From Pseudomonas aestuarii (GTDB taxonomy: Bacteria; Pseudomonadota; Gammaproteobacteria; Pseudomonadales; Pseudomonadaceae), in contig NZ_JAQJZJ010000001.1 of NCBI RefSeq assembly GCF_027988105.1, positions 763,023 through 827,022 of the forward strand: a stretch of DNA of 64,000 nucleotides, written 5' to 3'. The translations under genes were made by a program, and so were the position numbers. The notes beneath the pieces are model-generated. The model was not told the DNA's origin, ran no database searches, and saw only the letters and a program-made list of their open reading frames with translations. Positions 1 through 7,841 of this stretch are shown here, piece after piece. Numbering within the stretch: position 1 is the stretch's first letter; every line of letters starts with the position of its first letter.

Positions 1-240
<240 letters not shown>

Positions 241-254
241 CACCCAGAAGCGTG

Positions 255-289
255 ATGATCGCGCCGACGCAGCGCGTCGGTGCGATCAT
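255..289. terminator. Long hairpin after trxB
   Basis: A 16-bp stem (255-270 pairing with 274-289, one G-T wobble) closes a 3-nt AGC loop 15 nt after the trxB stop. No T-tract follows, so it is not a textbook intrinsic terminator. It could stabilise the mRNA end or belong to the repeat cluster that continues to about 354. Confidence 0.4.
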
Positions 290-298
290 GCGGGTAGT

Positions 299-354
299 GC
301 GGCTTCGGCGCGCAGCGACAACCCGCCAGCGTTGCGCCGTGCCGAGCAATCAAT
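299..354 (+). repeat. Dispersed intergenic repeat, copy A
   Basis: About 50 bases from GCGGCTTCGGCGCGCAGCGA onward closely match, in inverted orientation, positions 6864-6915. The two copies differ at a handful of positions. Both lie between genes, just downstream of coding regions. The rest of 355-445 shows nothing I can identify. Confidence 0.7.
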
Positions 355-445
355 GGTGCACTGCCTCCGGCGAGTGACTCCGCTGAGTGCGGATTGCTCA
401 AGGCAATAGATCGGTTTGCAGGCAGCCGCAGTCGGCGGGAATTTT

Positions 446-787
446 TCAGGCCTTGCGCGTGAGCGGCTGCCGGTCGAAGCGCACGCCGGCGAGGCCGGTG
501 CTCATAAGGGCGCGGATGTTGCCGTGGTCATTGCCTTCCGGGTTGGCCAGCACGCTGCGGTAGTGTTCGCCGAAGCAGCGCAGGGTTTCTTCCAGGCTCA
601 GGCCTTCGAGCAGGGCCAGGCCGAGGGTCTTGCAGGAGCCTTCATTCTGTCCGGCGGGGTTTTCCACCGCGCCATTGCTGAAGGCGCTCGGCTGGTAGTC
701 ATAGTGTTCGGCGACGAAGGCCAGGGTCTCGGCAAAGGCGAACGCATCGTTATGCAGGCGGACCCTGAAATCGTGCAGGGCGCTCAT
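446..787 (-). CDS. HopJ-type III effector family protein
   Basis: A 113-residue protein matching the HopJ family (PF08888). Recognisable stretches are HNDAFAFAETLAFVAEHYDYQPSAF, the FSNGAVENPAGQNEGSCKTLGLAL core and the GNDHGNIRALMSTGLAGVRFD end. The family is named after a Pseudomonas syringae effector but is widespread in non-pathogens, where it behaves as a conserved cytoplasmic protein of unknown role. No secretion signal or type III system is visible here, so effector function should not be assumed. The start overlaps the upstream DUF1244 stop by 4 bp (ATGA), implying translational coupling. Confidence 0.8.
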   Translation of the reverse strand: MSALHDFRVRLHNDAFAFAETLAFVAEHYDYQPSAFSNGAVENPAGQNEGSCKTLGLALLEGLSLEETLRCFGEHYRSVLANPEGNDHGNIRALMSTGLAGVRFDRQPLTRKA

Positions 788-1089
788 GCATTGTTGCCTT
801 TATCGCTGGCCTTTCTGAACGCAGCCTGCTGCTCGGCGCTGGCCTCTTGCTGGTATTTGCTTTTCCACTCGCTGTACGGCATGCCGTAGATTTCTGTGCG
901 GGCCTGATCCGGGGTTACCGCAACGCCGATGTCGTCGGCCGCGGCCTTGTACCATTTGGACAGGCAATTACGGCAGAAACCGGTGAGGTTCATCATGTCG
1001 ATGTTCTGCACATCGGGGCGGCTGCGCAGGTGTTGCAGCAGGCTGCGGAAGGCGGCTGCTTCGAGTTCCAGGCGTTCTTGATCGGTCAT
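784..1089 (-). CDS. DUF1244 domain protein
   Basis: A 101-residue protein starting MTDQERLELEAAAFRSLLQHL, with the conserved block MNLTGFCRNCLSKWYKAAADD and a C-terminal GMPYSEWKSKYQ. This is the DUF1244 family (PF06844), a small cytoplasmic family of unknown function with a conserved CxxC (FCRNC) that could bind metal or be redox active. The start at 1089 was chosen because longer frames run through a 13-bp perfect hairpin (1118-1146) and lose family similarity. It is coupled to the HopJ-family gene and lies 154 nt after folX. Confidence 0.8.
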   Translation of the reverse strand: MTDQERLELEAAAFRSLLQHLRSRPDVQNIDMMNLTGFCRNCLSKWYKAAADDIGVAVTPDQARTEIYGMPYSEWKSKYQQEASAEQQAAFRKASDKGNNA

Positions 1090-1117
1090 GGTGATGTTCT
1101 CAGGGGCGGGCAGGGCC

Positions 1118-1146
1118 TCTGTCGGACGCCGTGGGCGTCCGACAGA
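1118..1146. other. Perfect 13-bp stem-loop between folX and DUF1244
   Basis: TCTGTCGGACGCC (1118-1130) and its exact reverse complement (1134-1146) enclose a 3-nt loop. No U-run follows on the minus strand. It may reduce read-through from folX, protect the mRNA, or be a repeat-derived palindrome. Confidence 0.6.
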
Positions 1147-1243
1147 ATTGCAGGCTAGGGTGGCGAGGATAATAAAAGCCCCGCCGCCTGGCGGCAATGC
1201 CTGGGCGGCTGGATGGTCGAACCGTTGCTGGCTTATCCGCCGT

Positions 1244-1615
1244 TCAGCGGTGGCTGGCCAGGGTGATCGATACCGACTCGGCAAAGCGCAGGGCGTGGGG
1301 CTTGTCCACTTCCACTTCGGCGTAGCGCACGGCGCTCTGCTCCATCACCAAGTCGAGGATTTCCTGGGTCAGGCGCTCGAGCAGGGCGAAGCGGTGGCCT
1401 TCGACGTGCTGGATGATTGCCTTGGTGATGGTGCGGTAGTTCAGCGCGTGATCGATATCGTTGTCGCGCACCGCCTCGTTGGCCGGGTAGAGGATGGTCA
1501 GGTTGATCAGCACATCCTGCTTGTTGTTGATCTCCTCCTCCTTGATCCCGATGAAGGTTCTCAGGCGTAGATCCTTGACCCGAATTCGCGCCATTCCAGG
1601 TTCCAGTCGTGGCAT
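1244..1615 (-). CDS. folX: Dihydroneopterin triphosphate 2'-epimerase
   Basis: A 123-residue homologue of E. coli FolX, with the near-identical block [29 protein letters not shown] and the C-terminal [18 protein letters not shown]. FolX epimerises 7,8-dihydroneopterin triphosphate to dihydromonapterin triphosphate, a branch from folate synthesis. It resembles FolB aldolase, but the [13 protein letters not shown] signature and the folE/folM neighbours favour FolX. The start at 1615 lies 2 nt after the folE stop; an internal ATG (MARIRV) is a weaker alternative. Confidence 0.88.
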   Translation of the reverse strand: MPRLEPGMARIRVKDLRLRTFIGIKEEEINNKQDVLINLTILYPANEAVRDNDIDHALNYRTITKAIIQHVEGHRFALLERLTQEILDLVMEQSAVRYAEVEVDKPHALRFAESVSITLASHR

Positions 1616-1617
1616 TG

Positions 1618-2178
1618 CTACTTGCTCCGTCCAATCAGTTGCAGGAATTCCTGACGGGTGTTGCTCGACTCGCGGAAGGCGCCGAGCATCACCGAGGTGC
1701 TCATGAGCGAGTTCTGCTTCTCGACGCCACGCATCATCATGCACATGTGCTTGGCTTCGATCACCACGGCGACCCCGGCGGCGTTGGTGACCTGTTGCAC
1801 GGCTTCGGCGATCTGCCGGGTCAGGTTCTCCTGGATTTGCAGGCGCCGTGCGTACATGTCGACGATGCGCGCGACCTTCGACAGCCCCAGCACCCTGCCG
1901 GTGGGAATGTAGGCAACATGCGCCTTGCCGATAAAGGGCAGCAGGTGGTGTTCGCACAGGGAATAGAGCTCGACGTCCTTGATGATCACCATTTCGTCAT
2001 TGTCGGAGGCGAACAGCGCGCCGTTGACCACCTCTTCCAGGCTTTTCTGATAGCCGTTGCACAGGTATTGCATGGCCTTGGCTGCGCGTTTCGGGGTGTC
2101 CAGCAGACCTTCGCGTTCAGGGTCTTCACCTACGCCAAGGAGGATCTCGCGGTAGTGATCAGGCAGTTGTCGGTTCAT
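1618..2178 (-). CDS. folE: GTP cyclohydrolase I
   Basis: A 186-residue GTP cyclohydrolase I, the enzyme that opens GTP to 7,8-dihydroneopterin triphosphate. The zinc and catalytic motifs are visible: [14 protein letters not shown] near residues 70-83 (Cys and His ligands) and [18 protein letters not shown] near 140-157 (second Cys). Length is normal for the short bacterial enzyme. It sits between folM (24-nt gap) and folX (2-nt gap) on one leftward transcript, so its product probably feeds tetrahydromonapterin synthesis, the cofactor for phenylalanine hydroxylase in Pseudomonas, in addition to or instead of folate. Confidence 0.93.
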   Translation of the reverse strand: MNRQLPDHYREILLGVGEDPEREGLLDTPKRAAKAMQYLCNGYQKSLEEVVNGALFASDNDEMVIIKDVELYSLCEHHLLPFIGKAHVAYIPTGRVLGLSKVARIVDMYARRLQIQENLTRQIAEAVQQVTNAAGVAVVIEAKHMCMMMRGVEKQNSLMSTSVMLGAFRESSNTRQEFLQLIGRSK

Positions 2179-2202
2179 TCGATGCAGTCCTCGAGGCGCG
2201 CC

Positions 2203-2913
2203 TCATTGGAGATGGCGCCCGCCGTTTACGGTAAGGGTGGTGCCGGTGACGTAAGGGTTGTCCAGCAGGTAGCGCAAACTTTGGTAGATCACCTGGGGGC
2301 CGGGCTCGAAGCCCAATGCCGATTTCGCCAGGGTTTTTGCCCGGTAGAGCGCATCATCCTCGGGGTTGAACATGATCAGTGCCGGGGCGATCCCGTTGAC
2401 CTTGATCTGCGGCGCGAGTTTCGCCGCGAACGAGAGCGTGAGGCTGTCCAGGCCGGCTTTGCTGGCGCAGTAAGCGGGGCGCTTGGCGCTACCTTTGCGC
2501 GCGACATCATCGCTGATATGAATGATGTCGGCCGGGGAGGAGCGCCGCAGCAGATCCGCACAATGCAGGTTGATCAGATAGGGTGCCAGCATGTGCACGT
2601 TGAACAATTGCTGGAATACCGTGGCCTCGTCGCCGGGTGTTTCGACCAGCCAGTCGGAGGCATTGTGGACGATGGCGCGCAGACTGTTGGTGTGGGTTTT
2701 CAACTCGGCGATAAAGGCGAGGATCCCGGCCTCACTGGCAAAGTCCGCCTGGATGGCCAGCGCTCCGCGCGCGCACAGGTGCTTGATGCCCTCGCGCTCG
2801 CGGCGGTAGGTGGCAATCAGTCGATGACCATCGTCAAGCAGGCGCTCGGCACAGTGCAGGCCGATGCGTTGACTGGCGCCAGTGATCAGAATGGGTGATG
2901 CGCTAGCGCTCAT
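2203..2913 (-). CDS. folM: Dihydromonapterin reductase (SDR family)
   Basis: A 236-residue short-chain dehydrogenase: glycine-rich NADPH-binding loop ILITGASQRIGLHCAERL at the N-terminus, HNASDW (the NNAG equivalent), and the active-site YCASKAG preceded by IHISDD. The odd TGASQRIG loop and the link to folE-folX identify FolM, which reduces dihydromonapterin to tetrahydromonapterin. The start MSASASP at 2913 places the Rossmann strand right at the N-terminus; upstream in-frame codons add a proline-rich, non-conserved stretch. It is the first gene of the leftward pterin cluster. Confidence 0.88.
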   Translation of the reverse strand: MSASASPILITGASQRIGLHCAERLLDDGHRLIATYRREREGIKHLCARGALAIQADFASEAGILAFIAELKTHTNSLRAIVHNASDWLVETPGDEATVFQQLFNVHMLAPYLINLHCADLLRRSSPADIIHISDDVARKGSAKRPAYCASKAGLDSLTLSFAAKLAPQIKVNGIAPALIMFNPEDDALYRAKTLAKSALGFEPGPQVIYQSLRYLLDNPYVTGTTLTVNGGRHLQ

Positions 2914-3008
2914 GATGGGCTCAGCTGATGGAGTAGTGGGTGCTGCGGCGTTACCTCCGGGCACCTCACCACCGAGTAAGGTGCTTCGCCGACTGAAGCA
3001 GTGACAAA

Positions 3009-3035
3009 GTTATACCAGCTATCAGATTTGTACAA
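3009..3035 (-). promoter_or_regulatory. Candidate folM promoter
   Basis: On the minus strand TTGTAC (3035-3030) and TATAAC (3014-3009) are separated by 15 nt. The -35-like box coincides with a TTGTACA motif that recurs near the LitR-type regulator gene, so an operator over the -35 is plausible. Promoter spacing is short, so the exact start site is uncertain. Confidence 0.35.
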
Positions 3036-3141
3036 CCATGCGACCTGTATGGTTACTGGCGACTTGGCCGCTTTATACCTGTTCTGCTGGGCTGTATTGC
3101 TCCTGGGCAGATTTTCAGGGATCGGCAATCTTGGTTTTATC

Positions 3142-3168
3142 CTGTACAAGATGGTTTTACGTGTACAG
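3142..3168. promoter_or_regulatory. Inverted repeat CTGTACA-N13-TGTACAG
   Basis: Two TGTACA boxes in inverted arrangement lie 15-41 nt before the start codon at 3184. The same hexamer occurs at 3029-3034 and, as TTGTACAT plus TGTATA variants, at 3911-3948. I infer a binding site for the nearby MerR/LitR-type regulator. Nothing else in the 2914-3183 gap was recognised. Confidence 0.45.
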
Positions 3169-3183
3169 ATATCTGGGGTGGTT

Positions 3184-3477
3184 ATGAGCCTGTGGCAATT
3201 GCGTATTGCACTGCTGTGGCGCCAGGTCGAGCGGGTCGAAGTGGTGGCCGTGCGTTGCAGCGGTTATGCCGTGCAGGTGATTGCGCTGGATGGCGGCGTA
3301 CAGGCTTTATTGCCGGTCGCAGGTGTCCGCCTCTGGCCTTCGTTGCCTGCGCTCAAGGTGCGTCTGCGCTGCTGTGGTGTGCGACGAATGGTGCTGGTGC
3401 AGCGCCACAGTCATGACGAGATCATCGGCCGTCCTGCTCTGCAAGTAGCCGATAGCGGCTTGCTCATGCCGCTATAG
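3184..3477 (+). CDS. Conserved hypothetical protein (DUF6482-like)
   Basis: A 97-residue basic protein, MSLWQLRIALLWRQVERVEVVAVRC..., with alternating hydrophobic strands and an end (VLVQRHSHDEIIGRPALQVADSG) that recalls, from memory only, small Pseudomonas proteins of the DUF6482 type. There is no signal peptide or membrane segment. It is preceded by the paired TGTACA boxes and converges with the DCC-family gene, whose 3' end it overlaps by 6 nt. Function unknown; location suggests co-regulation with the light/pterin locus. Confidence 0.6.
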   Translation: MSLWQLRIALLWRQVERVEVVAVRCSGYAVQVIALDGGVQALLPVAGVRLWPSLPALKVRLRCCGVRRMVLVQRHSHDEIIGRPALQVADSGLLMPL

Positions 3478-3918
3478 GCGTGCGTCGGAGCTGGGGTCCG
3501 GGCGCTGGTCGGCGTTGCATTGCCCTTGCTGGCAGCGCTTGCCTGCCGCTGGATGAGGCAGCCAGGCCAGGTGTGGGCGTAACCGGCAGAACAGCCAGTA
3601 ACCCAGTTCGAACAAGGGCCGTAGCGCCCGCCAGGTCAGGGGTGTCGCCCAGCGGCCAAGGCCCGCCGCGCGCCAGCTCCAGAGCGTGGCATCGAGGCCG
3701 GTCAGCCATTGGCCATCGGCGAAGCGGGCGTGCAGCCTGTTGCTCAGCGTGGTGCGATCAATCCCGACGCTGTCGGCCTGGAAGTCTGCGCGGCTGATAT
3801 CGATCAGCAGCAAGCGATGCTCATCGGCATGCCGGCTCAGCAACTGAATTTCCCGCGCGCACAGCGGGCAGTCGCCATCGTAGTACAGGCTCAGCGGCCA
3901 GTGCGGGCGATTGTACAT
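3472..3918 (-). CDS. DCC (DUF393) family thiol protein
   Basis: A 148-residue protein with the N-terminal DxxCxxC signature LYYDGDCPLCAREIQLLSRHA, which defines the DUF393/DCC family (PF04134, thioredoxin-like fold). The family is annotated as thiol-disulfide oxidoreductase-like; the substrate is unknown. The ATG at 3918 is embedded in the TTGTACAT motif, so an operator would overlap the translation start; a TTG at 3930 is a poorer alternative. It is divergent from the LitR-type regulator, typical of a gene the regulator controls. DCC genes also occur beside photolyase/MerR genes in Pseudomonas. Confidence 0.78.
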   Translation of the reverse strand: MYNRPHWPLSLYYDGDCPLCAREIQLLSRHADEHRLLLIDISRADFQADSVGIDRTTLSNRLHARFADGQWLTGLDATLWSWRAAGLGRWATPLTWRALRPLFELGYWLFCRLRPHLAWLPHPAAGKRCQQGQCNADQRPDPSSDARL

Positions 3919-3950
3919 AATGTCGTCCAATGTATAGGTTCTGTATAATG
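3911..3950. promoter_or_regulatory. Divergent promoter/operator, DCC gene and litR-type gene
   Basis: This stretch holds TTGTACAT (3911-3918), TGTATA (3931-3936) and TGTATAAT (3942-3949). TATAAT at 3944-3949 is a good -10 box for the rightward regulator gene. The repeated TGTA(C/T)A units match those upstream of 3184 and suggest autoregulation by the MerR protein. Confidence 0.45.
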
Positions 3951-4008
3951 TAGGCGGATGTCAGCTGAGTTACAATGCCGGCAACATTTCTGTGGTGATG
4001 CCTCTCCC

Positions 4009-4962
4009 ATGTCCGATCTCGTTGGTGCCTTGTCCCTCGATTCGAGTGCCCTCAAGCAGGAAGAGCTGTTTCCTATCCGTGAGGTGTCGCGGTTGACCGG
4101 GGTCAATCCGGTGACCTTGCGGGCCTGGGAGCGACGTTACGGGTTGATCCAGCCGACGCGTACCGACAGCGGGCATCGTCTCTACTCGCAGGCGGACATC
4201 GAGTCGGTGCGCAGCATCCTGGCGTGGATCGAGCGCGGCGTGTCGGTGAGCAAGGTCGGCAAGATTCTGGCGAAAAACATCTCGACCCGGTCGGCCAGCA
4301 CGCCGGTGTATGAAGAGGTGACCTCCGGCGAGTGGGCGGAATGGCAAGCTCAACTGCGCCGCGCGATCAGCGCCTTCGACGACGTCAGGCTCGATCGCTT
4401 GTACGGCCAGGTGTTTTCCAGCTATCCGCTGCCGGTGGTGTTCCAGGACATTCTGATGCCGCTCTGGCAGGAATTGCTGCTGCGTCAGGACGAGTTTGGT
4501 CAGGCCAGCGAGTGGTTGTTCCTCGATACCTTTCTGCGCGCGCGCACCCTGCAGCGCCTGCAGATCTTCCGCACCCAGGTCGAGGAACGGGTCTTGCTGG
4601 CGGCCTTGCCGGGTCACTGTCGTGAGTTGGAATTGCTGGTCACCGGCCTGCTGTTGAGCAGTACGGAGGTTTCGGTCAGCGTGCTGGGCGTGGGCCAGCC
4701 GCTGGAAGAGCTGGCTCTGGTCTGCGAACGCATGCAGCCGCAGGCGTTGGTGCTGTTCACCAACCTGCCACCGAGTGATGACTTGCCCCGCGTGCTGGCG
4801 CGCCTGGCGCTGGGGCTGGATTGTCCGCTGGTGCTGGCGGGAGATGGCGCCGAACTCGCCGAAGACAGCCTGAGCGGCTCGCCGATCGCCTGCCTGGGCA
4901 ACGAGGGTCGCCTGATGCAGCGCCGTTTGCAGCAGTTCCTCGCCGGGCATCTGGATACCTGA
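4009..4962 (+). CDS. MerR-family regulator, class II LitR-like
   Basis: A 317-residue protein. Residues about 18-90 form a MerR HTH (LFPIREVSRLTGVNPVTLRAWERRYGLIQPTRTDSGHRLYSQADI). The rest resembles the CarH/LitR cobalamin domain, with a four-helix part (WQELLLRQDEFGQASEWLFLDTFLRARTLQ) and a Rossmann part. The B12 ligands are absent: the EH of class I proteins reads EW, and the DxHxxG loop reads PGHCRELEL. This is the pattern of class II LitR (PplR) of Pseudomonas putida, which controls light-induced genes together with a short-LOV protein. The start at 4009 is favoured; an ATG at 3958 lies just after the -10 box and would be almost leaderless. Confidence 0.8.
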   Translation: MSDLVGALSLDSSALKQEELFPIREVSRLTGVNPVTLRAWERRYGLIQPTRTDSGHRLYSQADIESVRSILAWIERGVSVSKVGKILAKNISTRSASTPVYEEVTSGEWAEWQAQLRRAISAFDDVRLDRLYGQVFSSYPLPVVFQDILMPLWQELLLRQDEFGQASEWLFLDTFLRARTLQRLQIFRTQVEERVLLAALPGHCRELELLVTGLLLSSTEVSVSVLGVGQPLEELALVCERMQPQALVLFTNLPPSDDLPRVLARLALGLDCPLVLAGDGAELAEDSLSGSPIACLGNEGRLMQRRLQQFLAGHLDT

Positions 4963-5155
4963 CAACCACTTCAGGTCCCGCATTCCGGCATAGGCTGGCT
5001 GGGGCTGTGCCGAAGGTAACCTTTGCCGCCAAAGGTCGCCTATGGGCTCAGCCCGCGCGGCGCGACCTGCGCGGCCCGACCCCTACACGCTTGAGCCGCG
5101 CTTCAGCACAAACGGCTGACCTGCCGGTGAGCATGCTGGGCAAGGGGAGGGCCTG

Positions 5156-5764
5156 CTAGCTCCGGTTGACCTCGGGGTGGAGGGCGCGGTGCTGCTGGAA
5201 AATGAACTGCTGCAAGCGCTCGCTGCCGCGTTTGTCGAGCGGGTCGAGTTGATAGGCCAGGAGCCCGTCAGAGGTTTTACGAACCAGGCTGCCTTCAACG
5301 GTAATCGGCTTCTGTCCGGCGAGCGGCAGAATCAGTTTGAAGTGCTCGGGCGTGGCACGTTTGCTGCGGAGTTCGATCAGTAGCCCGTTGAGCGACAGTT
5401 CGTGTACCCACAGGTCGCTGGGTTTGGCATTGCGCTGTCGCAACGCAACCGGTGGGTCCAGCGGCAGGCGCCAGGCGCGGTTGGAGGGGCCGTCTTCGAA
5501 AATCTGCGGAGTGCCAAGCTCAAGATGCTGAACCTGTTGTGCGTCCTCGACCAGGTGCGCGGTAAACGTCAGGCGCTGATTGGCGACGTGTGCCTCAATG
5601 GTCAGTTGTTCGTTGGCTGCACAGTAGGCGAGCAACTCTTTGAGCTGAGCGCCAGCATCGACCAGCAAGTCAGGTGCGGGCCTGCGTTTGCTTGACCCAG
5701 GCTTGCTATGCAGGTGCTGGATAAAGTCCAGCTCCTCCTGGGTGATTAACGGCTGGTCATGCAT
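5156..5764 (-). CDS. PilZ-like domain protein
   Basis: A 202-residue cytoplasmic protein. The C-terminal half (about 85-195) looks like a PilZ beta-barrel, with RLPLDPPVALRQRNAKPSDLWVHELSLNGLLIEL in place of the usual RxxxR...(D/N)xSxxG motif and a strand pattern ending VRKTSDGLLAYQLDPLDKRGSERLQQFIFQQ. The imperfect arginine motif leaves c-di-GMP binding uncertain. No signal peptide. It lies between the regulator and the LOV gene, each separated by 70-190 nt, so an operon is not obvious. The preceding gap (4963-5155) shows no feature. Confidence 0.6.
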   Translation of the reverse strand: MHDQPLITQEELDFIQHLHSKPGSSKRRPAPDLLVDAGAQLKELLAYCAANEQLTIEAHVANQRLTFTAHLVEDAQQVQHLELGTPQIFEDGPSNRAWRLPLDPPVALRQRNAKPSDLWVHELSLNGLLIELRSKRATPEHFKLILPLAGQKPITVEGSLVRKTSDGLLAYQLDPLDKRGSERLQQFIFQQHRALHPEVNRS

Positions 5765-5833
5765 GCTCGAACCCTGCTTTAGAGTATTGCCTCCGCTATG
5801 ACAATATAGCTCGCCATTGGTTGATGCATTTGG

Positions 5834-6280
5834 TCAGTTTTTCAACTGGGCCAGTTGTGCACGCAAGGTCGCCAGTTCGGCTTCCAGTTCCTTGACCCGT
5901 TCCTGGGCTTGCACTTGCTCGGTGACATTCTTCTGGATGCCGATGTAGTAGGTCAGCTGATCAGCTTCGTTGAATACCGGGGTGATCGACAGTTCGTTCC
6001 AGAATGGACTGCCGTCCTTGCGGTAGTTGCGAATGATCTGCCGGCAGGGGCGGTGGGCGTTCACCGCCTCGCGAATGGCGGCCAGACCCGGCTGGTTGCG
6101 GTCGCTGGCCTGCAGGAAGCGGCAATCCTGATAGAGGATTTCATCGCTGGTATAACCGGTGAGTTCTTCAAAGGCGCGGTTGGCGTAGATGAGGATGTTG
6201 TCATCGCCCTCTTGCTCGGCAACCACAATGCCGTCGTTCGAAGCGTCGATCACCAGTTGCAGCAGTTTGGCGTTGATCAT
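5834..6280 (-). CDS. Short-LOV blue-light photoreceptor
   Basis: A 148-residue single LOV domain with no effector domain, close to P. putida PpSB1-LOV (start MINAKLLQLVIDASNDGIVVAEQEGDD). The photoactive cysteine is in YQDCRFLQ (about residue 53), followed by the flavin-contacting blocks RQIIRNYRKDGSPFWNELSITPVF and YYIGIQKNVTEQ. A C-terminal coiled-coil helix (AQERVKELEAELATLRAQLAQLK) would dimerise. Such proteins bind FMN, form a cysteinyl adduct under blue light and act through partner proteins; in P. putida the partner is LitR/PplR, encoded 0.9 kb away here. The start at 6280 matches the homologue exactly. Confidence 0.92.
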   Translation of the reverse strand: MINAKLLQLVIDASNDGIVVAEQEGDDNILIYANRAFEELTGYTSDEILYQDCRFLQASDRNQPGLAAIREAVNAHRPCRQIIRNYRKDGSPFWNELSITPVFNEADQLTYYIGIQKNVTEQVQAQERVKELEAELATLRAQLAQLKN

Positions 6281-6392
6281 GAGGCGATTCCTGGGCTCTG
6301 TCTGCTGCATTCTAAAACATCCGGACGCGCTGTCTACTTGCGGCATAATGCCCGCCGTTTCAGACTGTGTTCTGCATGTTTCGGAGTTGTTT

Positions 6393-6845
6393 ATGAAAAT
6401 CGCCATCCTTTCCGGTTCGGTCTATGGCACCGCCGAGGAAGTCGCCCGGCATGCCGAGCAGCTGTTGAAAAATGCCGGTTTCGACGCCTGGCACAATCCG
6501 CGCGCCAGTTTGGCCGATGTCCAGGCGTTTGCCCCCGACGCCTTTCTGGCGGTGACCTCGACCACCGGCATGGGCGAGCTGCCGGATAACCTGCAGCCTC
6601 TGTATTTCGCCATTCGCGATCATCTGCCGGCGTGGAGTGGCCTGCCCGGCGGGGTGATTGGCCTGGGTGATTCCAGCTACGGCGACACCTTCTGCGGTGG
6701 CGGCGAGCTGGTTCGCGAGTTGTACGCCGAGCTGGGTATTCGCGAGGTGCTGCCGATGTTGCGTCTGGACAGCAGTGAGAGCGTCACGCCGGAAAGCGAC
6801 GCCGAGCCCTGGCTGGCCGAGTTCATGGCGGCGCTGCAGGCCTGA
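6393..6845 (+). CDS. Flavodoxin (MioC-like)
   Basis: A 150-residue flavodoxin: phosphate loop SGSVYGTAEEVARHAEQLL at the N-terminus, a 50s-loop STTGMGELPDN and a 90s-loop LGDSSYGDTFCGGG that hold FMN. It would carry electrons at low potential in the cytoplasm. The gene is divergent from the LOV gene across 112 nt; no TGTACA box is visible there. P. aeruginosa also has a flavodoxin near folM, so its neighbourhood is partly ancestral. The start has an SD-like GGAG 9 nt upstream. Confidence 0.88.
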   Translation: MKIAILSGSVYGTAEEVARHAEQLLKNAGFDAWHNPRASLADVQAFAPDAFLAVTSTTGMGELPDNLQPLYFAIRDHLPAWSGLPGGVIGLGDSSYGDTFCGGGELVRELYAELGIREVLPMLRLDSSESVTPESDAEPWLAEFMAALQA

Positions 6846-6863
6846 TCCCGTCCGCGCGCATGC

Positions 6864-6915
6864 GTTGATCGGCGCGGTGCAAAGCTGGCGGGTTGTCGCT
6901 GCGCGCCGAAGCCGC
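6864..6915 (-). repeat. Dispersed intergenic repeat, copy B
   Basis: This is the inverted counterpart of 299-354, lying just after the flavodoxin stop. The similarity covers about 50 bases including GCGCGCAGCGACAACCCGCC. Beyond it, up to the next gene at 7059, I see no other feature. Confidence 0.7.
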
Positions 6916-7058
6916 CCTACGATGTGAACTTCCCCGGTCGCGCGGCAAGTAGACAAGGCCTGCACGGTCACTAAGCTGGCTGCCAGGGCAACTCACGGCA
7001 GCGGCATCCCTCGCTAGACTCCTTGGCACTGATAACAACAAGTGCCGAGGTGTATGCC

Positions 7059-7841
7059 ATGACCGCTGCTCCAGTTCTGCCGACTCCCAACCTCAAGGAC
7101 CAGGTGTCCGCCGCCGAATGGCAGACCCGCGTCGATCTGGCAGCCTGCTACCGGCTGATTGCCCTGTATGGCTGGGATGACCTGATCTTCACCCACATCT
7201 CGGCCAAGGTGCCGGGCACTGACGAGTTCCTGATCAACCCCTACGGCTTGATGTTTCACGAGATCAGCGCCTCCAGCCTGGTGAAGATCGACCTGGCCGG
7301 CAACAAGCTGATGGACAGCCCCTTCGAGATCAATCCGGCCGGCTACACCATCCACAGCGCGGTGCACGAGGTGCGCCACGACGTGGCCTGCGTGCTGCAC
7401 ATCCACACGGCCGCCGGGATCGGCGTTTCGGCGCAGAAGCAAGGCCTGCTGCCGCTGTCGCAGCAGTCGCTGTTCGTCCTCTCCAGCCTGGCCTATCACG
7501 GCTACGAGGGGGTGGCGCTGAACCACGATGAGAAGGCCCGTCTGCAGGCCGATCTGGGCGACAAGAACTTCATGATCCTGCCCAATCACGGCCTGCTCAC
7601 CGCCGCCGGCAGCATCGCCGATGCCTTCCTGATGATGTTCATCCTGCAGCGTGCCTGCGAGATTCAGGTGATGGCGCAGAGTGGCGGCAGCGAGTTGATC
7701 CAGATCCCGCAGCAGATTCTCGACGGTGCCAAGGCGATGCTCGCCGGGGTGATGAAGAACCCCACGGGCATGGGCGGCGCGCTGCCCTGGCCGGCGCTGC
7801 TGCGCAAGCTCGATGCGCAGATGCCGGGTTACGCCGAGTGA
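7059..7841 (+). CDS. Class II aldolase/adducin family protein
   Basis: A 260-residue protein of the class II aldolase fold. Landmarks are DLAACYRLIALYGWDDLIFTHISAKVPG, the metal-binding pair VLHIHTAAGIGVS (HxH) and the third-histidine block ILPNHGLLTAAGS. The family includes sugar-phosphate aldolases and decarboxylases; the substrate here is not determinable. The start at 7059 has a GAGGTG Shine-Dalgarno; a longer frame from 7023 lacks one. It overlaps the following hydrolase gene by 4 bp, so the two are co-translated. Linkage to SDR and enoyl-CoA hydratase genes hints at a small catabolic cluster. Confidence 0.82.
   Translation: MTAAPVLPTPNLKDQVSAAEWQTRVDLAACYRLIALYGWDDLIFTHISAKVPGTDEFLINPYGLMFHEISASSLVKIDLAGNKLMDSPFEINPAGYTIHSAVHEVRHDVACVLHIHTAAGIGVSAQKQGLLPLSQQSLFVLSSLAYHGYEGVALNHDEKARLQADLGDKNFMILPNHGLLTAAGSIADAFLMMFILQRACEIQVMAQSGGSELIQIPQQILDGAKAMLAGVMKNPTGMGGALPWPALLRKLDAQMPGYAE

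Noticed and set aside
446..787. Type III secreted effector, from the HopJ family name.
   Set aside because: No hrp box, chaperone or secretion genes nearby; the family is common in non-pathogens, so only the family name is reported.
416..889. Long rightward reading frame opposite the HopJ and DUF1244 genes.
   Set aside because: It is antisense to two recognised families and its protein has no recognisable motif; high-GC genes routinely give open antisense frames.
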